The notes: generated by a model from the sequence alone, not told the origin. DNA of 64,000 nucleotides from Aphrocallistes beatrix (GCA_963281255.1 OY725499.1:2455339-2519338); one strand, 5' to 3'; numbered from the stretch's first letter, positions 36,301 through 49,297 are shown. A program made the numbers and translations.

Positions 36301-36449
36301 GTCAGGGTCGCTTATTATGAACAAACCTTCTGACCCCAATTTCATTATTTACATAGGATCTCTATTGAATCAAGTCTGCTTAATATGAAGTCTTTCTAAT
36401 ATGAACGCATTTTTTGGTCCCCTGGTTGTTCATAATAAGCGACCCTGAC
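36301..36449. mobile_element. TA-type MITE, GTCAGGGTCGC family, copy 2
   Basis: A 149-bp element with perfect ends gtcagggtcgcttattatga / its inverse ataagcgaccctgac and TA flanks. Inner repeats (aatatgaa) make it highly palindromic. It stops 38 bp before the start codon of the helicase-RdRP gene, so it occupies the 5' leader or core promoter region. Confidence 0.85.
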
Positions 36450-36461
36450 TATACTATCAAG

Positions 36462-37080
36462 TAGGGGTGTAGTGCAGGGAGAGCGGCGTTCCCCCACTAA
36501 TTTTCAAAGAGATAGCACGTTTAACATTTTCCTTGACGGATTGGTATACACTATCTTTCAATTATTATAAAATCCCTCTATTTTCTCGAGTAGCCTTATT
36601 CTTTCGCAATATTATGAAGAGCGGCGATCGCAAAACCTTTTGTGGAAACATTTATGGATATGGAGGTATTAAAAACTACTATTCGCATGCGAACAAGCTA
36701 CTACTATTTGCATATGCAAATAAATTACAATTATGGATCATATTCAAGGAAATGTCACAAAGATTTTGACTCCCACAGAATGACATAGGCGTAGGCTCCG
36801 GTCGGGTTGGTAGGCCTTTGCCTTACATGAATTAGCCGAAGGCTATTACCTTCATTAGCTATGATACAATTTGTCCAAAATAGCCCTACCAATCATGCAA
36901 ACCTAAAGGCCCTGTCATGCTATATATGGTCCCCCCTACAGTTGGTCCGGCCGGACAATGTACGGCGCAATGGATGGTCCCCTTTCGCCATATAATGTCC
37001 CCCCCCGGACCATGTATGGCCCGACCAGACCATGTACAGCGCCATGGACGGTCCCCTTTGTCATATAATATACTTTTCGA
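36462..37080. repeat. hAT-like repeat fragment followed by GC-rich repeat
   Basis: 36462-36690 matches the CAGGGGTGTAGTGC family at 10558-10825. 36905-37080 is a GC-rich block with repeated ggtccccc/ccggccgga/catgtacggcg units, related to 42318-42515 and 48283-48660. Neither codes for protein. Confidence 0.55.
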
Positions 37081-37343
37081 CTATTCACGGCGTCGCAAAT
37101 TCATTCCTAAGCATGCCCCTTGCTTACCCCTATTTATGTGCTTCCGACGGCCCTGCTTAATTAATTAATAAGAATTTCCGATTTGTACGAACACAATTTT
37201 TGGACCTTTCAAATTATTTTCTATACAAATGACAACGGTTAGTACGAATTTCGGAACAGTTTTGACGCCAATCCCTTCGTGTTTATATTAACGAGGTTTC
37301 ACTTTACAAAATTTAACAATATCATGTATACAAAGAAAACTTA

Positions 37344-37536
37344 TCAATCTACCTCAATGCCATCCTTCTTTTTGAATAGAAATTCCCCGTTGCATACTCG
37401 TAGTCTTTCAGATCTCCTCCTTATACTTCTTTTTTCATTTTTTGTGCAGTTTATGGGGTAGCTATGCTCAGTTAAATAAATAAACGCCTTCTCAGCAAGT
37501 AGAAATTCTTTATCTACTTCATCATCACTGGTTGCC
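37344..37536 (-). pseudogene. 5' fragment of a KRBA2/Ginger-like integrase gene
   Basis: From an ATG at 37536 the frame reads MATSDDEVDKEFLL..., AFIYLTEHSYP, then TKNEKRSIRRRSERL...VCNGEFLFKKK. This KR.iRRR...dG.l.yk pattern is the segment N-terminal to the zinc-binding region in KRBA2/Ginger-type integrases. It stops or hits a possible donor (GAG|GTAGAT) after about 60 codons, and no integrase core follows. A hAT MITE sits in its upstream region. Confidence 0.5.
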
Positions 37537-37591
37537 ATTATAAAATACAAATAAAAGAACTCTCATATGTAACTAAATAAGGGTTTTTATA

Positions 37592-38146
37592 CAGGGTTGC
37601 CATCTCCTCAATCATAAAAAAAGGACACTCAGGGATAGATCCAAGATTTAGAAAAACGATGTAAAGAGAGAGCGTAGCGAACGACAATAATGGCTGTCTG
37701 GGTGCTAGCACCCCAAGGAATTGTTTTGAATGTTTTTCGTGTGCTTCTATATCAATATATTGGATCTCTGATCCAATATAATGTTATAGTAGCACAGTTC
37801 TAAAATGAGTGCTGGTGTCTGGCCGTATGTGGTGTACAGACCTGAGTTTAAGAGATATCGGTTTGAATTTTTTTGTGAAGCTGCGGACATATATGTAAAT
37901 TCTCACCTAGGGTTTCGATTTCCAAAATATGCTAAATCATCATGATAGCCATTCTAGTATATAATCTACAAGTAAAACGTAAAAGGACAAGAATGAGTTT
38001 ATAAGAACAAAAAGGACAAAAAGCGAAAAAAGGACAATAAGGACAAAAAGCGAAAAAAAAGGACAAAAAGGACAGCATATTTTAAAAAGGACAGGTAGCA
38101 AAAAAGAAGGACTGTCCTTTCTAAAAAAGGACGTATGGTAACCCTG
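37592..38146. mobile_element. hAT MITE with 8-bp duplication TTTTTATA
   Basis: Ends CAGGGTTGCCAT / ATGGTAACCCTG are inverted repeats flanked by a perfect 8-bp duplication TTTTTATA (37584-37591 and 38147-38154). It is 555 bp and non-coding, and includes a degenerate AAAGGACAAAAAG tandem array at 37980-38130. Confidence 0.9.
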
Positions 38147-38184
38147 TTTTTATAACGAGTATGAAGTTGGCAGCGAAATCTATG

Positions 38185-38402
38185 CACACTTTTGTGTGCG
38201 ATTATTTGGAAACCAGTAGAGATCCGAGGAATTCCTTCCACACAAGTAAATAATACCTATGGTCTATTGTTTTATTAAAATATCAACTAAATCTGACACT
38301 TGGTCATCCCGTGATGACTTTGCAAACTTTAACTATTTTCATGGATTTTTTCAATACTGTGTGCACTTTTGTGTGCGATTATTTGGAAACCAGTAGAGAT
38401 AT
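38185..38402. repeat. Pair of 40-bp direct repeats
   Basis: The sequence gcacttttgtgtgcgattat and the next 20 bases occur at about 38190-38226 and again at 38362-38402, about 170 bp apart. They lie just upstream of the 2A/transposase gene and may be subterminal repeats of that element; no matching right end was found. Confidence 0.7.
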
Positions 38403-38665
38403 AGGAAAATCCTGTTTTGTTATAATTTAACAGCTAATAAATATTTGACAATTAATCTGATATAATTTTCTTATCCATTAATTACCGAAATAATCCTCAC
38501 TTCACTACATATTCATACCAAAATATGCAAATCTGGATTGTATATCAATGTTAACAACAAACAGATGAACGTCATTTCTTCTGAACAATTGTCTTCATTT
38601 GGAAATATTTTGGACTGGTTTATTTGTTTCTATTTATTGTAACATGATGCTGTTAAATGGCATAG

Positions 38666-41600
38666 GAAAGTATTTATTCTTTGAATCAGACAGAGTCTGA
38701 GGACACATCCCATGGAAATCAATTAGGATATTTTGTGCTAGCCACCTTTTCAAATATACTAGTATTTCTCTTTTCAACCAAACTACTCTTGAGTGGTGAT
38801 ATTGAGTTAAACCCAGGTCCTTTGGGACCAGGTAAGTAATTTTTATTCTTATAACTACCATATTGTTTAAATTCTATTTATTTCTGTCCGTATGTCAGTT
38901 ACATCATTTTGGCAATTTTGATTTTCAGTTCCTAATGTCAACAAATTGATAATAAACATAGAACAACGACTATACTGAGTTAAATCGATTATGCTGATTC
39001 TGATTATTATATTCAACATTTTTGCTCTCACTGCTAGTATTTGTAACTTTTATAGGCAGTAATAAAATTGAATTAATGAACATAAAGCAAATACTAGTAT
39101 TATTGTATTCTTATACATACTATACATATAATTTATTTTAGAGAATATGGAAACTTTGTCTGCAAACGCAAAGATATCTGAAAAATTCCTAAATGCATTG
39201 TCAATATTAGATATGCCCTGGATCGAAATTAGTAAATCAAAACTTAGAAACAGTAATTGGCGCGATTCTATGTCAATATGGGGGAAATTGTCTAAATTCA
39301 TATTCAAAATGAATCGTCTAACCCTGAGAAGAAAAGTTATGCTTTTTTGGTATCAAAATACTGATAAAATTAAAGAGCAAGTAAATTCTTGCCATAGTTC
39401 GACAGAAATAATTGACAAAGAATTAATACTGATTGTGAGTATAGATCTATCCAAATTGTTGGGTGCAAATTCTACTCCAATACACCACCAAATGGATGAA
39501 TTCTCAGCTATACAAAAAATGTCCATCTCTATCTTATCTTAACTTGGATAAATTACATCCAACACAGATATCTTCGGGAAATGAATCAGAAATATCATCT
39601 TTAGAATCCGGATATAATGACCATATAAATACAAATACTAGTGCAAACTCCCTAGGCCACCAAGATTATATTTCCGAGATTGGTATTGGTGATAAACTTA
39701 CATCTTATGGTTCCTGGACGCCAAAAGCTGATCAAACAAAACATTTTTTTCTCAATCCTGAAGAGTGGGATTGTATTAAACCGAAAACTGGGTGTAACAA
39801 ATTGGTTCCTAATTGGACATATACTTTTAACCAGAAACTCTCGTGTTTATTCCCTTACTGTGTCATCAAATTTTTATATCACCGAGTTAATAGCTATTCT
39901 GAATCTCGGAATTGTCCTTTTATAACAGCACAAGCGATGTGCAAATTTAAAAGATGCTTCAAATTTTCAATTCGGATTGAAGAAATGCCTAAAGGAAAAT
40001 CTGAATACGTATCTGTGGAAGTATTAGCTGAAGGTAATCTTTCAAATGAACATTTTGATCATATAACTGCACATAGTCGCAATGTATCAGGGGATCAACG
40101 AGAAGAGTTAGGAAAAAAGGTAGCTTGCAGTTCTGCAATAAATTATCATTATGATCTCTTTAAAAATTCACAAAATTTAACAGTTGCAAAGCATGGAAAT
40201 TTGAATGAATTACATTCACAAGAAGTTTTACGGAAGGTAAAGTCACATTATATGGAAAAGCAGCAATTCACTGATGATATGTGGCAGGATATAACTGTAA
40301 CCAAGAAATCTTATGACAGTACTATTAAAGGAAAAGTTTTAAACGGCTATATTCAAATGATATCGAGATATCCACTTATAATACATAGTATGTATTGTGA
40401 GGAACAATTAGTTTTTTTGAAGTTAATAGAAAAGTCTAAGTTGAAGTTGCATTTAGATGCAACAGGATCTGTTGTCAGAAAGCTAGATCGTGATGAGAAG
40501 AATTTCTTATACTATGCTCTAACCTTACAACATCCAATAGCGAAAATAAGCCCAATTCCCCTCGCTGAGATGCTAACAAACGAACAAATAGATGTTACAC
40601 ATTTTTTAAACAGATGGTACTACGATGTGAGAAGGTTATTGAACCGGGATATTTGCCCTTCTCAAGTCGAAGTAGATTTCAGTTGGGCAATGTTGCATAG
40701 CATTTGCAAGATTTTCAACCGACAACACCTAGAAGATTATCTTAATACTTGTTGGCAGTACATACAAACCTCTCAAACCGAAAAGTATTGGGATAAAAGT
40801 ATACTTCATATATGTTCAGCTCATTTAATGAACCGTATTAGTTATAAACTTGAACATACGATGAAAATCAAGAAATCTATAAAAAGAATATTTATGTTTT
40901 TAATGGCAAGATTGGTAGCATGTACAAATATTGGTGAATTCGAGCAACTTTTCACTGCGCTATGTATGGTCTGTTTGGCAAAAAGGATATACCCAGAGAT
41001 TCAACAATATATTTCTAAAATTGAGAAAGCTATCAAGTCTAAAGAAGAAGATATCGATGAGGACTTTGATTATATCGCTGAATTGGATGAAGAACTCACT
41101 AATGATATGGGAGATAGCAATAGTTATAAAAGTAAATCACCATTTGGGAGATATTTTAACAGTGTGTTAATTAAATGTCAAGAACGAATATATCATTTAG
41201 AAATAATGCATAAAACAACTTCTCTTGAAGAAAATGATAATTATTTCCTACCACGATTACCAACTTTTTTAGCAACACATTATATCCCAATATGTCCTCT
41301 TTGGACCAGTTTGATTTTAGGTCCTGTTATGGCACCAAATGAAAGTGATGTAAGATCTAGCAATGCCATTGTTGAAAACTGGATGCGAATTCTGAAAATC
41401 AATATTCTTCAAAATCAAACTAAATTGAGGCCAGGCGATTTCTTAAGAAAAATACGTGAAGGATTGGAAGGAAGAATTAGAGCATTTGGATTTGCATTTG
41501 AGCCTCTGAGCTCCAAGATACTGAAAACTAAAGTTCCTCGTAAAATTAAGGATAATAAATTAGCAGAAGAAATCTGGCAAAGGCGAAAGAAAAATAAAAC

Positions 41601-41922
41601 TACATATTTTATGACAACTAATTCTCAAATGACTAGTATGCTTACGCAGAATATAACAAATAGTGAAAAACATGGTAGTAAATCTACTAAAAAGGTCGAA
41701 ATTCTAAAACCAGTAGGTAAGACTGGTAATAAACGAAATCCAATTATTGAAAAGCAGACAAAATCGATAATTCTTAAGGACCAGTCGTCATTAAAGAAGA
41801 TGCATACCTCAGCACCTGCTATCGTAAGTTGTATCAATAGTGAAGTTTCAGGTGATTCTTCTCCACTTGATATTACAATGCAAGAAGTACGTATTATGAT
41901 CACGGTGACTTCTCACCAGTAA
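38666..41922 (+). CDS. DDE transposase with N-terminal 2A-like peptide
   Basis: Exons 38666-38831, 39142-39434 and 39508-41922, with phase-consistent GT/AG junctions; the last intron is only 73 nt. Exon 1 encodes a hydrophobic leader ending LLLSGDIELNPGP, the D-x-E-x-N-P-G-P ribosome-skipping (2A) consensus, so a leader of about 50 residues should be released from the transposase. The main exon contains LHLDATGSVV, VEVDFSWAML and SNAIVENWM in the order D-D-E, with a Cys/His pair (ICSAHLM) between the second Asp and the Glu, as in MULE-like DDE transposases. Family assignment is tentative. No in-frame ATG precedes the 2A in exon 1; ggcatag|gaa may be an acceptor for an unseen first exon. The 3' end runs into a frameshift before the OTU domain. 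Confidence 0.75.
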
Positions 41923-42293
41923 ATGAAATTTGGCAGAGAGAAAAGTGTAAATTCTTACAGCTAACATATGTGTGTGGTGTTCTTTACGAGAATGAATCAA
42001 CGGATAAAAACTCGCAAATTCGCGAGTTAAGGCCGTCGAAAGAAAAAAGGATTTCTCCTGATGGGAATTGTTTATTCCGGTCAATCTCATATGTTATAAC
42101 TGGGAGCGATCATTATCACCAAGAAATCAGAGAAGTATTGGTTCAAAATATGAAGGGAAAATATAGAGAAGAATGCACTAAGTATTGTTACACACAAAAT
42201 GACATACTGTTAGGCGGAGTTTGCTGTTCAATCGAACAATATATACAGAAGAGCAAAATAGATCGTAATAGATCCTGGGGCACAGATCAATAA
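41895..42293 (+). pseudogene. OTU cysteine-protease domain of the same transposon, truncated
   Basis: One frame over from the transposase stop, the reading NEIWQREKCKFLQLTYVCGV continues to ISPDGNCLFRSISYVITGS..., the OTU signature with Asp-Gly-Asn-Cys. Overlap and order indicate it was the C-terminal part of the transposase polyprotein, split by a single frameshift at about 41895. It stops near 42290, shortly after the Trp-Gly where the catalytic His region should follow, and a GC-rich repeat starts at 42318, so the protease is truncated. OTU domains are known passengers of eukaryotic DNA transposons. Confidence 0.75.
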
Positions 42294-42317
42294 TTATTTC
42301 TAACTGCAATATTGTTA

Positions 42318-42520
42318 TATTAATAGGGGGGACCATCCACGGCTGCCGTGGATGATCCGGCCGGACCAGTTACGGCGTGACAACCCCACCCAATCCTCAT
42401 TCCGAGTCTACGGCCCCTGGAATGGTATCCCCGGTCCTTACAATTCGAAATATTTGGACCCTTCGGAACCAATATTTCAAAGTTATACTGAAATATATGG
42501 ACCACTCTTAAATGATCGGT
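42318..42520. repeat. GC-rich 'ggtcc...ccggccgga' repeat
   Basis: Related to 36905-37080 and 48283-48660 (ccatccacggctgccgtgga, atccggccggaccagtt, cctcattccgagtctacggcc). No coding content. It lies where the OTU domain breaks off. Confidence 0.55.
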
Positions 42521-43030
42521 CTCCCTTAAGTGCGAGTATGGAGATCATGATCCTTGAGTACGTAGATAATGATTGTTGCATATATTTGAGAATTGTTGGA
42601 AGTTAGTTGAAAAATTAAGTTCTTATCTGCGTATAATAACCTAATCTCACGATTTCGTGACCTCAGGTTGATAGCCCTGTATATGGTAGTACAGCACGTA
42701 CAAGGTTCTATCTAGGATGTTAAATGGGGGGGGGAAGCTTTCCCCCTGCAGATAGAACCCTGACGTATCCAATAGAGTACTACGTATCAAGAAATACAGT
42801 GAAATCAGCCAATGTATGGGACATAGCTATGCTATTGAATTTCCTGATGTACAATTACAACTCAAATATGATACGTCAGTGCGCGAGAAGATTTGCAATG
42901 GACAAAGAAGGATAATTCAATCCGGCCTATTTAGCTAAAATGGAATAGAGGACACTACATCGACGGAGATTTTATCGATGGAAATTACGTCGAAAAGATA
43001 TTTCATCTGGTGTGCATTTTGGCAGATATA
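42521..43030. other. Low-content stretch
   Basis: No recognisable gene. A frame at about 42760-42915 (YPIEYYVSRNTVKSANVWDI) is short and unassigned. Confidence 0.35.
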
Positions 43031-43504
43031 CACTGCCTGAACAAAAGTATTCGTACACCCCATAATTTCCCATATAAATAGTTATAATACTGATTTATTT
43101 AGCGAGTCAAGGTATTTAATTGGTAAGAGATACGCTTAATTTAACTTCAAATTCCAATACTCCATATTCGAATTACTCACTTTTTAATCTTTCAACTTGT
43201 TTACACTCTCACAAGGTTAAAATTCAAACTGTGCCACCTCATACCACCAATGCCATCATATACAATGGTGATCACTCGCGACATGTGGCATAGGAAAGCA
43301 AATGCTGAAAATACTTAATCTTGAAGAAGAGTAATTAAGTTGAAAACTTATAAAGTGGGTAATTTGAATGTGGAGAATTTGAATTTGAAGTTAAATTAAG
43401 TGTATCTCTTACCAATTAAATACCTTGACTCGCTAAATAAATCAGTATTATAACTCTTTGTATGGGGAATTATGGGGTGTACGAATACTTTAGTTCAGGC
43501 AGTG
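43031..43504. mobile_element. Complete fold-back MITE, CACTGCCTGAAC ends
   Basis: Ends CACTGCCTGAACaAAAGTATTC / inverse are identical over nearly 125 bp (arms run through tgatttatttagcgagtcaa and ggtaagagatac). Flanks are TA. It is 474 bp and non-coding. This is the full-length representative of the family also seen near 3195, 23109 and 58321. Confidence 0.9.
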
Positions 43505-43570
43505 TATATTGACACCTTAAAATTTGCTACTGCTCAAAAGATTGTTTGTCTTTATGGCTATAGGTCTGGG

Positions 43571-43742
43571 TTACACATTACACATGTAATTACACATGTA
43601 ATTACACATGTAATTACACATGTAGTTACACATGTAATTACACATGTAATTACACATGTAGTTACACATGTAATTACACATGTAATTACACGTGTAATTA
43701 CACATGTAATTACACATGTAATTACACATGTAATTACACATA
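43571..43742. repeat. 12-bp minisatellite (ATTACACATGTA)n
   Basis: About 14 head-to-tail copies of ATTACACATGTA with few variants (tagttacacatg, cgtgtaattac). The forward frame reads a THVITHV repeat, which is a by-product and not a gene. Each unit contains the palindrome ACATGT. Confidence 0.95.
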
Positions 43743-43866
43743 ATTCCGAATATTTTATTTCTGCAACTGTATGATAAATTATTTATTTATGTATACAATA
43801 TATCGTACATAAAGTGAATAGATCTCAAAAATATGCTGGAAACTAGTTTCAACGGTTGATCTAGGG

Positions 43867-45720
43867 CAGTGATTCTCAAAGTGGGCCGTAGAGCCCCCTA
43901 GGGGGCGTTGGAAGCTTATTGGGGGGGGGGGGGGGCTATACCTCAAGGGGGCGCTGGGGGGCGCCACGGGGTTTACTAGCAAAGCATCCGACAAAGATTT
44001 AACCAAAAGTGGTAACATGATATTATTGAAATTAATAACCAATAACCAGTGTTAATAAACAATTGTTAATACGATCAGTTTCAATTGTTGATAATTTATC
44101 AATAACATAGTTACACTGGTGATGGCTTCCCTGATAAGAATAATCATGATCACGATTTTGTTTTTTCATAACAAATCAATATGTCTTAACTATATAAATA
44201 AGTTAATTAAATCGAATCATTAAACTCGATCACGGAATATGGCTAGTAAAAAGAAGTGCAGTATAGTGCTGAATATATCAAATACGGCTTTGTGAAATCT
44301 CCGTGCAATGAGCAGCTTCCAATGTGCTTGCTCTGCGATCAAGTATTTTCTAACGAAGGAATGAAACCTTCAAGGATGATTGTTCATTTAAAATCACGGC
44401 ATGGCGACAAGGCAGATAATGGTGTTGAATTCTGGATGGCTTGGTTGCGTCATACAACATTTTGCTATTAATAGCAAAAACTGGAAAGCCACATACTATT
44501 GGTGAAAAACTCATTCTTCCCGCAATTCAAGAAGCAGTGACTACTGTCATGCATGCAAATGGCCGTAGTGTAATACAGTCCATTCCTCTGAGCAATGATA
44601 CGGTTGCAAGGCGAATAAATATGATGGCTACTGATGTAGAAAATTCACTATGTGGCATACTTAGAACGACGGAATTTTCACTTCAAATCGACGAATCTAC
44701 TCTTCCAAGCAACGAAGCGCTACTTCTTGCATATGTCCGCTTCATTCAAGAGGGAAAGCTGGTTGAAGAAATGCTCTTTGCTAGACCGCTTGTAGCATAT
44801 TCAAAAGGTGAATCAATTTTTAAAGTATTGGAATCTTTTTTCCAAGAAAAAGAAATTCCTTTGCGTAATATTATTGGGTGTGCGACGGATGGTGCACCTG
44901 CTATGGTTGGCCGACATCGTGGCTTTATTTCACATATGAAAAGCGTTGTTCCTGAACTTTTTGCTATTCACTGCGTAGTTCATCGAGAACATTTGGTCGC
45001 TAAGCATCTTAGCGTGCGCTTGCATGACTCATTAAATGTCGTCATTACTGTGGTCAACAAGATTAAATCCTCCGCGCTCAGCGACAGGATATTTCGTCAA
45101 CTTTGTCACGAAAATGACACCGAATTTGAACGTCTTCTTTTTCATACTGAAGTTAGATGGCTCTCGAAAGCAAATTGTCTCAGTCGATTTTATTCTCTTT
45201 TTGATACTATTGTTGAATTTTTGGAGAAAGCGAACCCTCAACTGATTAAGGATGTTCAAAAAGCTAAATTTGATGTAGCTTACTTATCGGACATATATGA
45301 CAAATTCAACGCGATGAACTTGCAACTTCAAGGCAATGTAGTTACTCTTATAAAGTGCAAGACAGTTATCTGTTCCTTTATTGGGAAACTAACCTTGTTT
45401 GAGAGAATTCTACCAGTTCCCCCACTTAGCAGAGCTTGCAGTATCAGATGACGACTTGCTCGCTTACTGTGATCACCTTGATGCACTCAAAACGGACATG
45501 ACTAAGCGATTCACAGATCTCTTAGAACTGGAAATACCAGATTGGATTATTGCACACATCATATTTAGTGGAGAAAGGTTTCAGTGCTGTAGTTCAACTG
45601 TTAACCAAACAGAGAAATAGGCTTAACATATCACAAGGTGGAGATTTGAGATTGCTGCTCACAACACTTGTCAAAATTAACTCAGGAGAAGAGTGAAAAA
45701 AGTTCTCTGGACTTTTTAAT
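43867..45720 (+). pseudogene. ZBED5-like hAT transposase relic
   Basis: The left end CAGTGATTCTCAAAGTGGGCC (from 43867) is a typical hAT/ZBED terminus. A frame from an ATG at about 44239 (MASKKK) shifts after six codons into a BED zinc finger (CLLCDQVFSNEG...MIVHLKSRHGDKA). A deletion then joins WMAW to ASYNILLLIAKTGKPHTIGE, and the hAT core follows: IPLSNDTVARRI, LQIDESTLPSNEALLLA, CATDGAPAMVGRHRGF, AIHCVVHREHLVAKHL, HTEVRWLSK. A further frameshift lies near 45430, and the C-terminal dimerisation region is missing. Dead copy; no right terminus was found. Confidence 0.85.
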
Positions 45721-46564
45721 ACCTCCTCATTTCGTTATATCCTACTTGGTTAATAACGAATGGCGGATGTTTCGTCGCTGATGTTTCTTTGAATGAAATG
45801 ATCGAATCCTCACTTTCATTCTCCCATTCATTCTAACAAATAATAAATGACAATCACCCACCCCCTCTCTCGCGTGCCATTTGGTATTACTTCAAACCCC
45901 TTTTGTGACTATTCTGCCCACTTATGTTTCGAAAACCAGTTGAGCAGAAACGAATGGCACTGGGTATTTTTGGGATAGTTATTTAGTTTTGGCAGTGTGG
46001 ATTCTGCATTCGCGTTTTGACCATAGGCGCCAAGTTTTGGAAAATAGAATAAAACCTGGGAGGGCTAAGAGCGAGCGAAGCGATCTACGGTAAGGGGGGT
46101 CTGGGGGGCAAGCCCCCAGAAATTTTTAAAAATCTTAGATGCTCAAATATTGATATACAGCAATTGTTGTTACCTAGGGAAAATAAAATCTCGGACTATA
46201 GTGGAAGCAAAAATGTAATTGGGATATATATTTAGACTCAATTAATATAATTTTGGGGTTTAGTTGTAACCATAGCATTCTATACATAAGGCAATGGCAG
46301 TCACTATTTTTTTTGGACCAGGGATTGATTAGTATATTCAAATTTACATTCATCCTTTATACGTATATATGATTAATTAAGCATTTTAGGTGACCCCACT
46401 CGCAAATATGACCATTAATTGTCAAGACATGTTTGATATTGATAATTATTTTTATTCTGGAAAAAACAAATATAACATAATATAAATATTAAGCTCATAA
46501 ATACATAATAAACATTGGATTTCGAGGAGTACTAATGAGACGGACTTCTACTTCTTGATGGCAG

Positions 46565-46850
46565 ACTATGGCTTGGCTTAGCTTGAGATAGGCTCGATTT
46601 AGCTTGAGAGATATACTTGACTTAGCTTGAGGATAAACTTGACTTAGCTTGAGACATACTTGACTTAGCTTGAGAGAGACAGACTTGACTTAGCTTGAGA
46701 GAGACTTGACTTAGCTTGAGACAGATTTGACTTAGCTTGAGATACAGACTTCACTTAGCATGAGAGATATACTTGACTTAGCTTGAGGATAGACTTGACT
46801 TAGCTTGAGATTGACTTGGCTTCGCGTGAGAGATAGACTTGATCTGAGAC
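46565..46850. repeat. Minisatellite, GACTTAGCTTGAGAGA units
   Basis: About 12 units of 18-26 bp built on acttgacttagcttgagaga are arranged head to tail inside the P-type element. A short relic of the same unit (agacttagtttgagggacag) is at 62495-62515. Confidence 0.85.
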
Positions 46851-47147
46851 GTCATAAGGAAACAATATACTTCTACGAGTAAAGAACAAGCACACACTCT
46901 GGCCTTCCAATAGGATATAGTCACACATTTCGTACCTCTACAGCCTGATGAAGTTGACTAAATAAACAAATAATATTATTAAATCAGTTCTTGAATTTAG
47001 CAAGTTTAGTTTACTATTATCATGTTTCAATACTACGGTAGTGCATTATATAGAGGTCTTAACTTTATTAGATAATGAACAGTGGAATACAGTGAAAAGA
47101 TCTTTGGTAGAATTTATCACTGTGACGTATTGCATATGCAAAATGCC

Positions 47148-47420
47148 TCAAAGTATACAATGTTCTAATTCCATAGTAGCACATGCCAAATGAATAAGAT
47201 TAGTATGGGAAGAGCCAGAATAAAGTTTTAAAATTTCTGCTAAGGGTGCAGATACATCGTCGTTAAAATGACTATTCTTCTCTACCCAATTCACATTGAA
47301 TATTTTCCAAACATCATTGATGAATTTCAAGAACTCAACAGTTTGGTTCTCACAATGTTTTTTCCATGTTATAAGCTAACTGTTCGACAGAAGTTGACTC
47401 ATGGGAAACCTTAAGGGCCA
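47148..47420 (-). pseudogene. Decayed P-element/THAP9-like transposase fragment
   Basis: One frame reads CENQTVEFLKFINDVWKIFN followed by VNWVEKNSHFNDDVSAPL. Upstream and one frame over is ...SVEQLAYNMEKT. The order resembles the segment of P-type transposases in which a helical region precedes an 'F(I/L)..(I/F)ND.W(D/K)I.N' motif. It is short and frameshifted. The assignment leans on the P-type ends around it. Confidence 0.5.
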
Positions 47421-48282
47421 AATTTATATTTTGCCTTTCCAAGATGATAGTCAGCAGGCTTTCGATGCTAATAAATAAATAGCATTTATCCAAATTAAAT
47501 AAGGTTCTTATGCAACATGTTTTTTGGAGTAACGAGGATTACATTCACTAAATTGGGGGAAAGTAAACACTTTTTCGTAGTCTTTTAAATTCAGTCAATT
47601 GTTTCTTACGAACTTATATGCATGATTTAGAATAATTACATTACTTATGTCTTAAGAAACACAGGTCTTGGAATGGCTCAATACCATTTTCACGAAGAGC
47701 ACCATCTTTTAGTAAATTAAAAAACTTCATGGAGTGTTCTACTCCTCTGTAATTTGAAGTAAAGCCAGGACACAAGACATCTCGTCCAAATATTAATTCA
47801 TGCAATTGATGTTGTCAAATGAGGCATTATAAATGAGTAATAGAAATGATATACAATAAAACAATACGTAAATGTAATACACTAGTGTTGTATGTGAAGT
47901 AAATATAAATATTGTGGTTACATAATATTTTCAAAATGAATATTTAATCAACCCATCAACACAAAATATGTAATAATTATATAGTTGATAATAACAGTAT
48001 TAATTTAGTGGTTTTAGGATTGAATATACTAAGCAATCCATGGTACTGTTTTCTTGGTGACTGCCATTGCCTTATGTATAGAATGCTATGTTGTAACCTA
48101 TAAGTTTGTGTGGATTCCTGCCATACCATAGCTTCCTCCACTGTTCCACTGCCCAGTACCACGGCCCCCGCCAGGGTCCAGACCTGGGGGGGCGCCATCC
48201 CCCCCAGGTACCCACACTTGGCGCCTATGGTTTTGACAGATGTGTCAGCATTCGAATTATAATTTTTTAAATTTTTTAGTCC

Positions 48283-48844
48283 TTGCCCAAAGACCCTACC
48301 AATCCTCATCTCGAGTCTACGGCCCTGACGTATATCATGACTAGAGCCACTATTAGTCACAGAGAGCATTTGTTTACAGTACTAATGACAACTAAAAAGC
48401 CTTCCATACACGCCACCCATTCCGTTCTTGGCGAGACATCCCGATTTTACAATATTATATTGAACAAGTTTTTAAAGCGGTCACCTGTACATTCCATCCG
48501 CTTAAAAATTGTCCCATGGTCGACTTTTCTATTACAATTGACCTCTGTATAATGATGGTCCATTATATTTTAGAGGATAACACTGAAATATTAGTTCCAA
48601 GGGGGGTCCAAATATTACGAAATATATGGACCGGTGGGAACCATTCTGGGGGTGTCTATTTTTCGTGTAACAGTTCCTTGAATCTGATTCGTAATTGTTG
48701 CTTATTCGCATGCGAATAGTAACTTGTTCGCATGCGAATAGTAATTTTCAATATATGGGATATGTCCATGTCCTACCAACATTTTGGCGTAAAATGCTAT
48801 TTTACAGGCACTCCCCCACTTTAATTTTTAGCACTACACCACTG
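48283..48844. repeat. GC-rich repeat and hAT-like terminus
   Basis: 48283-48660 shares ccctaccaatcctcatctcgagtctacggcc-type text with 42318-42520. 48768-48844 ends ...gcactacaccactg, the right end of the CAGGGGTGTAGTGC family. The near-palindrome ttcgcatgcgaatagtaa occurs twice at 48705-48745. No gene. Confidence 0.5.
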
Positions 48845-49297
48845 CTACCAAGTACGCATAGAATGCGCTTTCCTTTGATTAAAATATGGCAGCACGGATA
48901 GCGAACTATGAGTGTGGATTATGCACATAATGCTAGGACGAAGTAATAATAGTAATGCACAACTGGTTTGGGGACCCAGGTAGTGGCGGCTGAAACTTTC
49001 ATTTATGTGCGGGCACTATTTCCCACCACCAGAAGAACATTAAAGGAAGAGCTCTTTTTAATTAAAACGAGCATACTTCGCTTGCATGCGCTGTGTGGCT
49101 AGCGATTACTTTGTGTCTGCAGTGTCACTCAGCGGGAGCCTGGGAAGTATTTTCCGAATTTGATATTTTAATTCGATTTTGAAGGTCAATAATGTTACTT
49201 TACAAACAAATTAGTGATGGAATTTACAGTTTTTAGTTGAACCATTGAAAGCTAGTCTCTATCATATTTTTGGAGATTTGTTTACGTTATGTATATA
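48845..49297. other. Intergenic, nothing recognised
   Basis: No coherent frame. The last 50 bases (tttttggagatttgtttacg) belong to the aaagtaaacaaat dispersed unit. Confidence 0.4.

Larger units (their letters stand above)
46022..48229. mobile_element. P-superfamily DNA transposon, 2.2 kb, 8-bp duplication
   Basis: Terminal inverted repeats CATAGGCGCCAAGT / ACTTGGCGCCTATG fit the P-element CANRG terminus and are flanked by a perfect 8-bp duplication GTTTTGAC (46014-46021 and 48230-48237). On the minus strand, 47148-47420 carries a decayed P/THAP9-like transposase piece (VEFLKFINDVWKIFNVN). A minisatellite fills 46565-46850. The element is non-autonomous now. Confidence 0.88.
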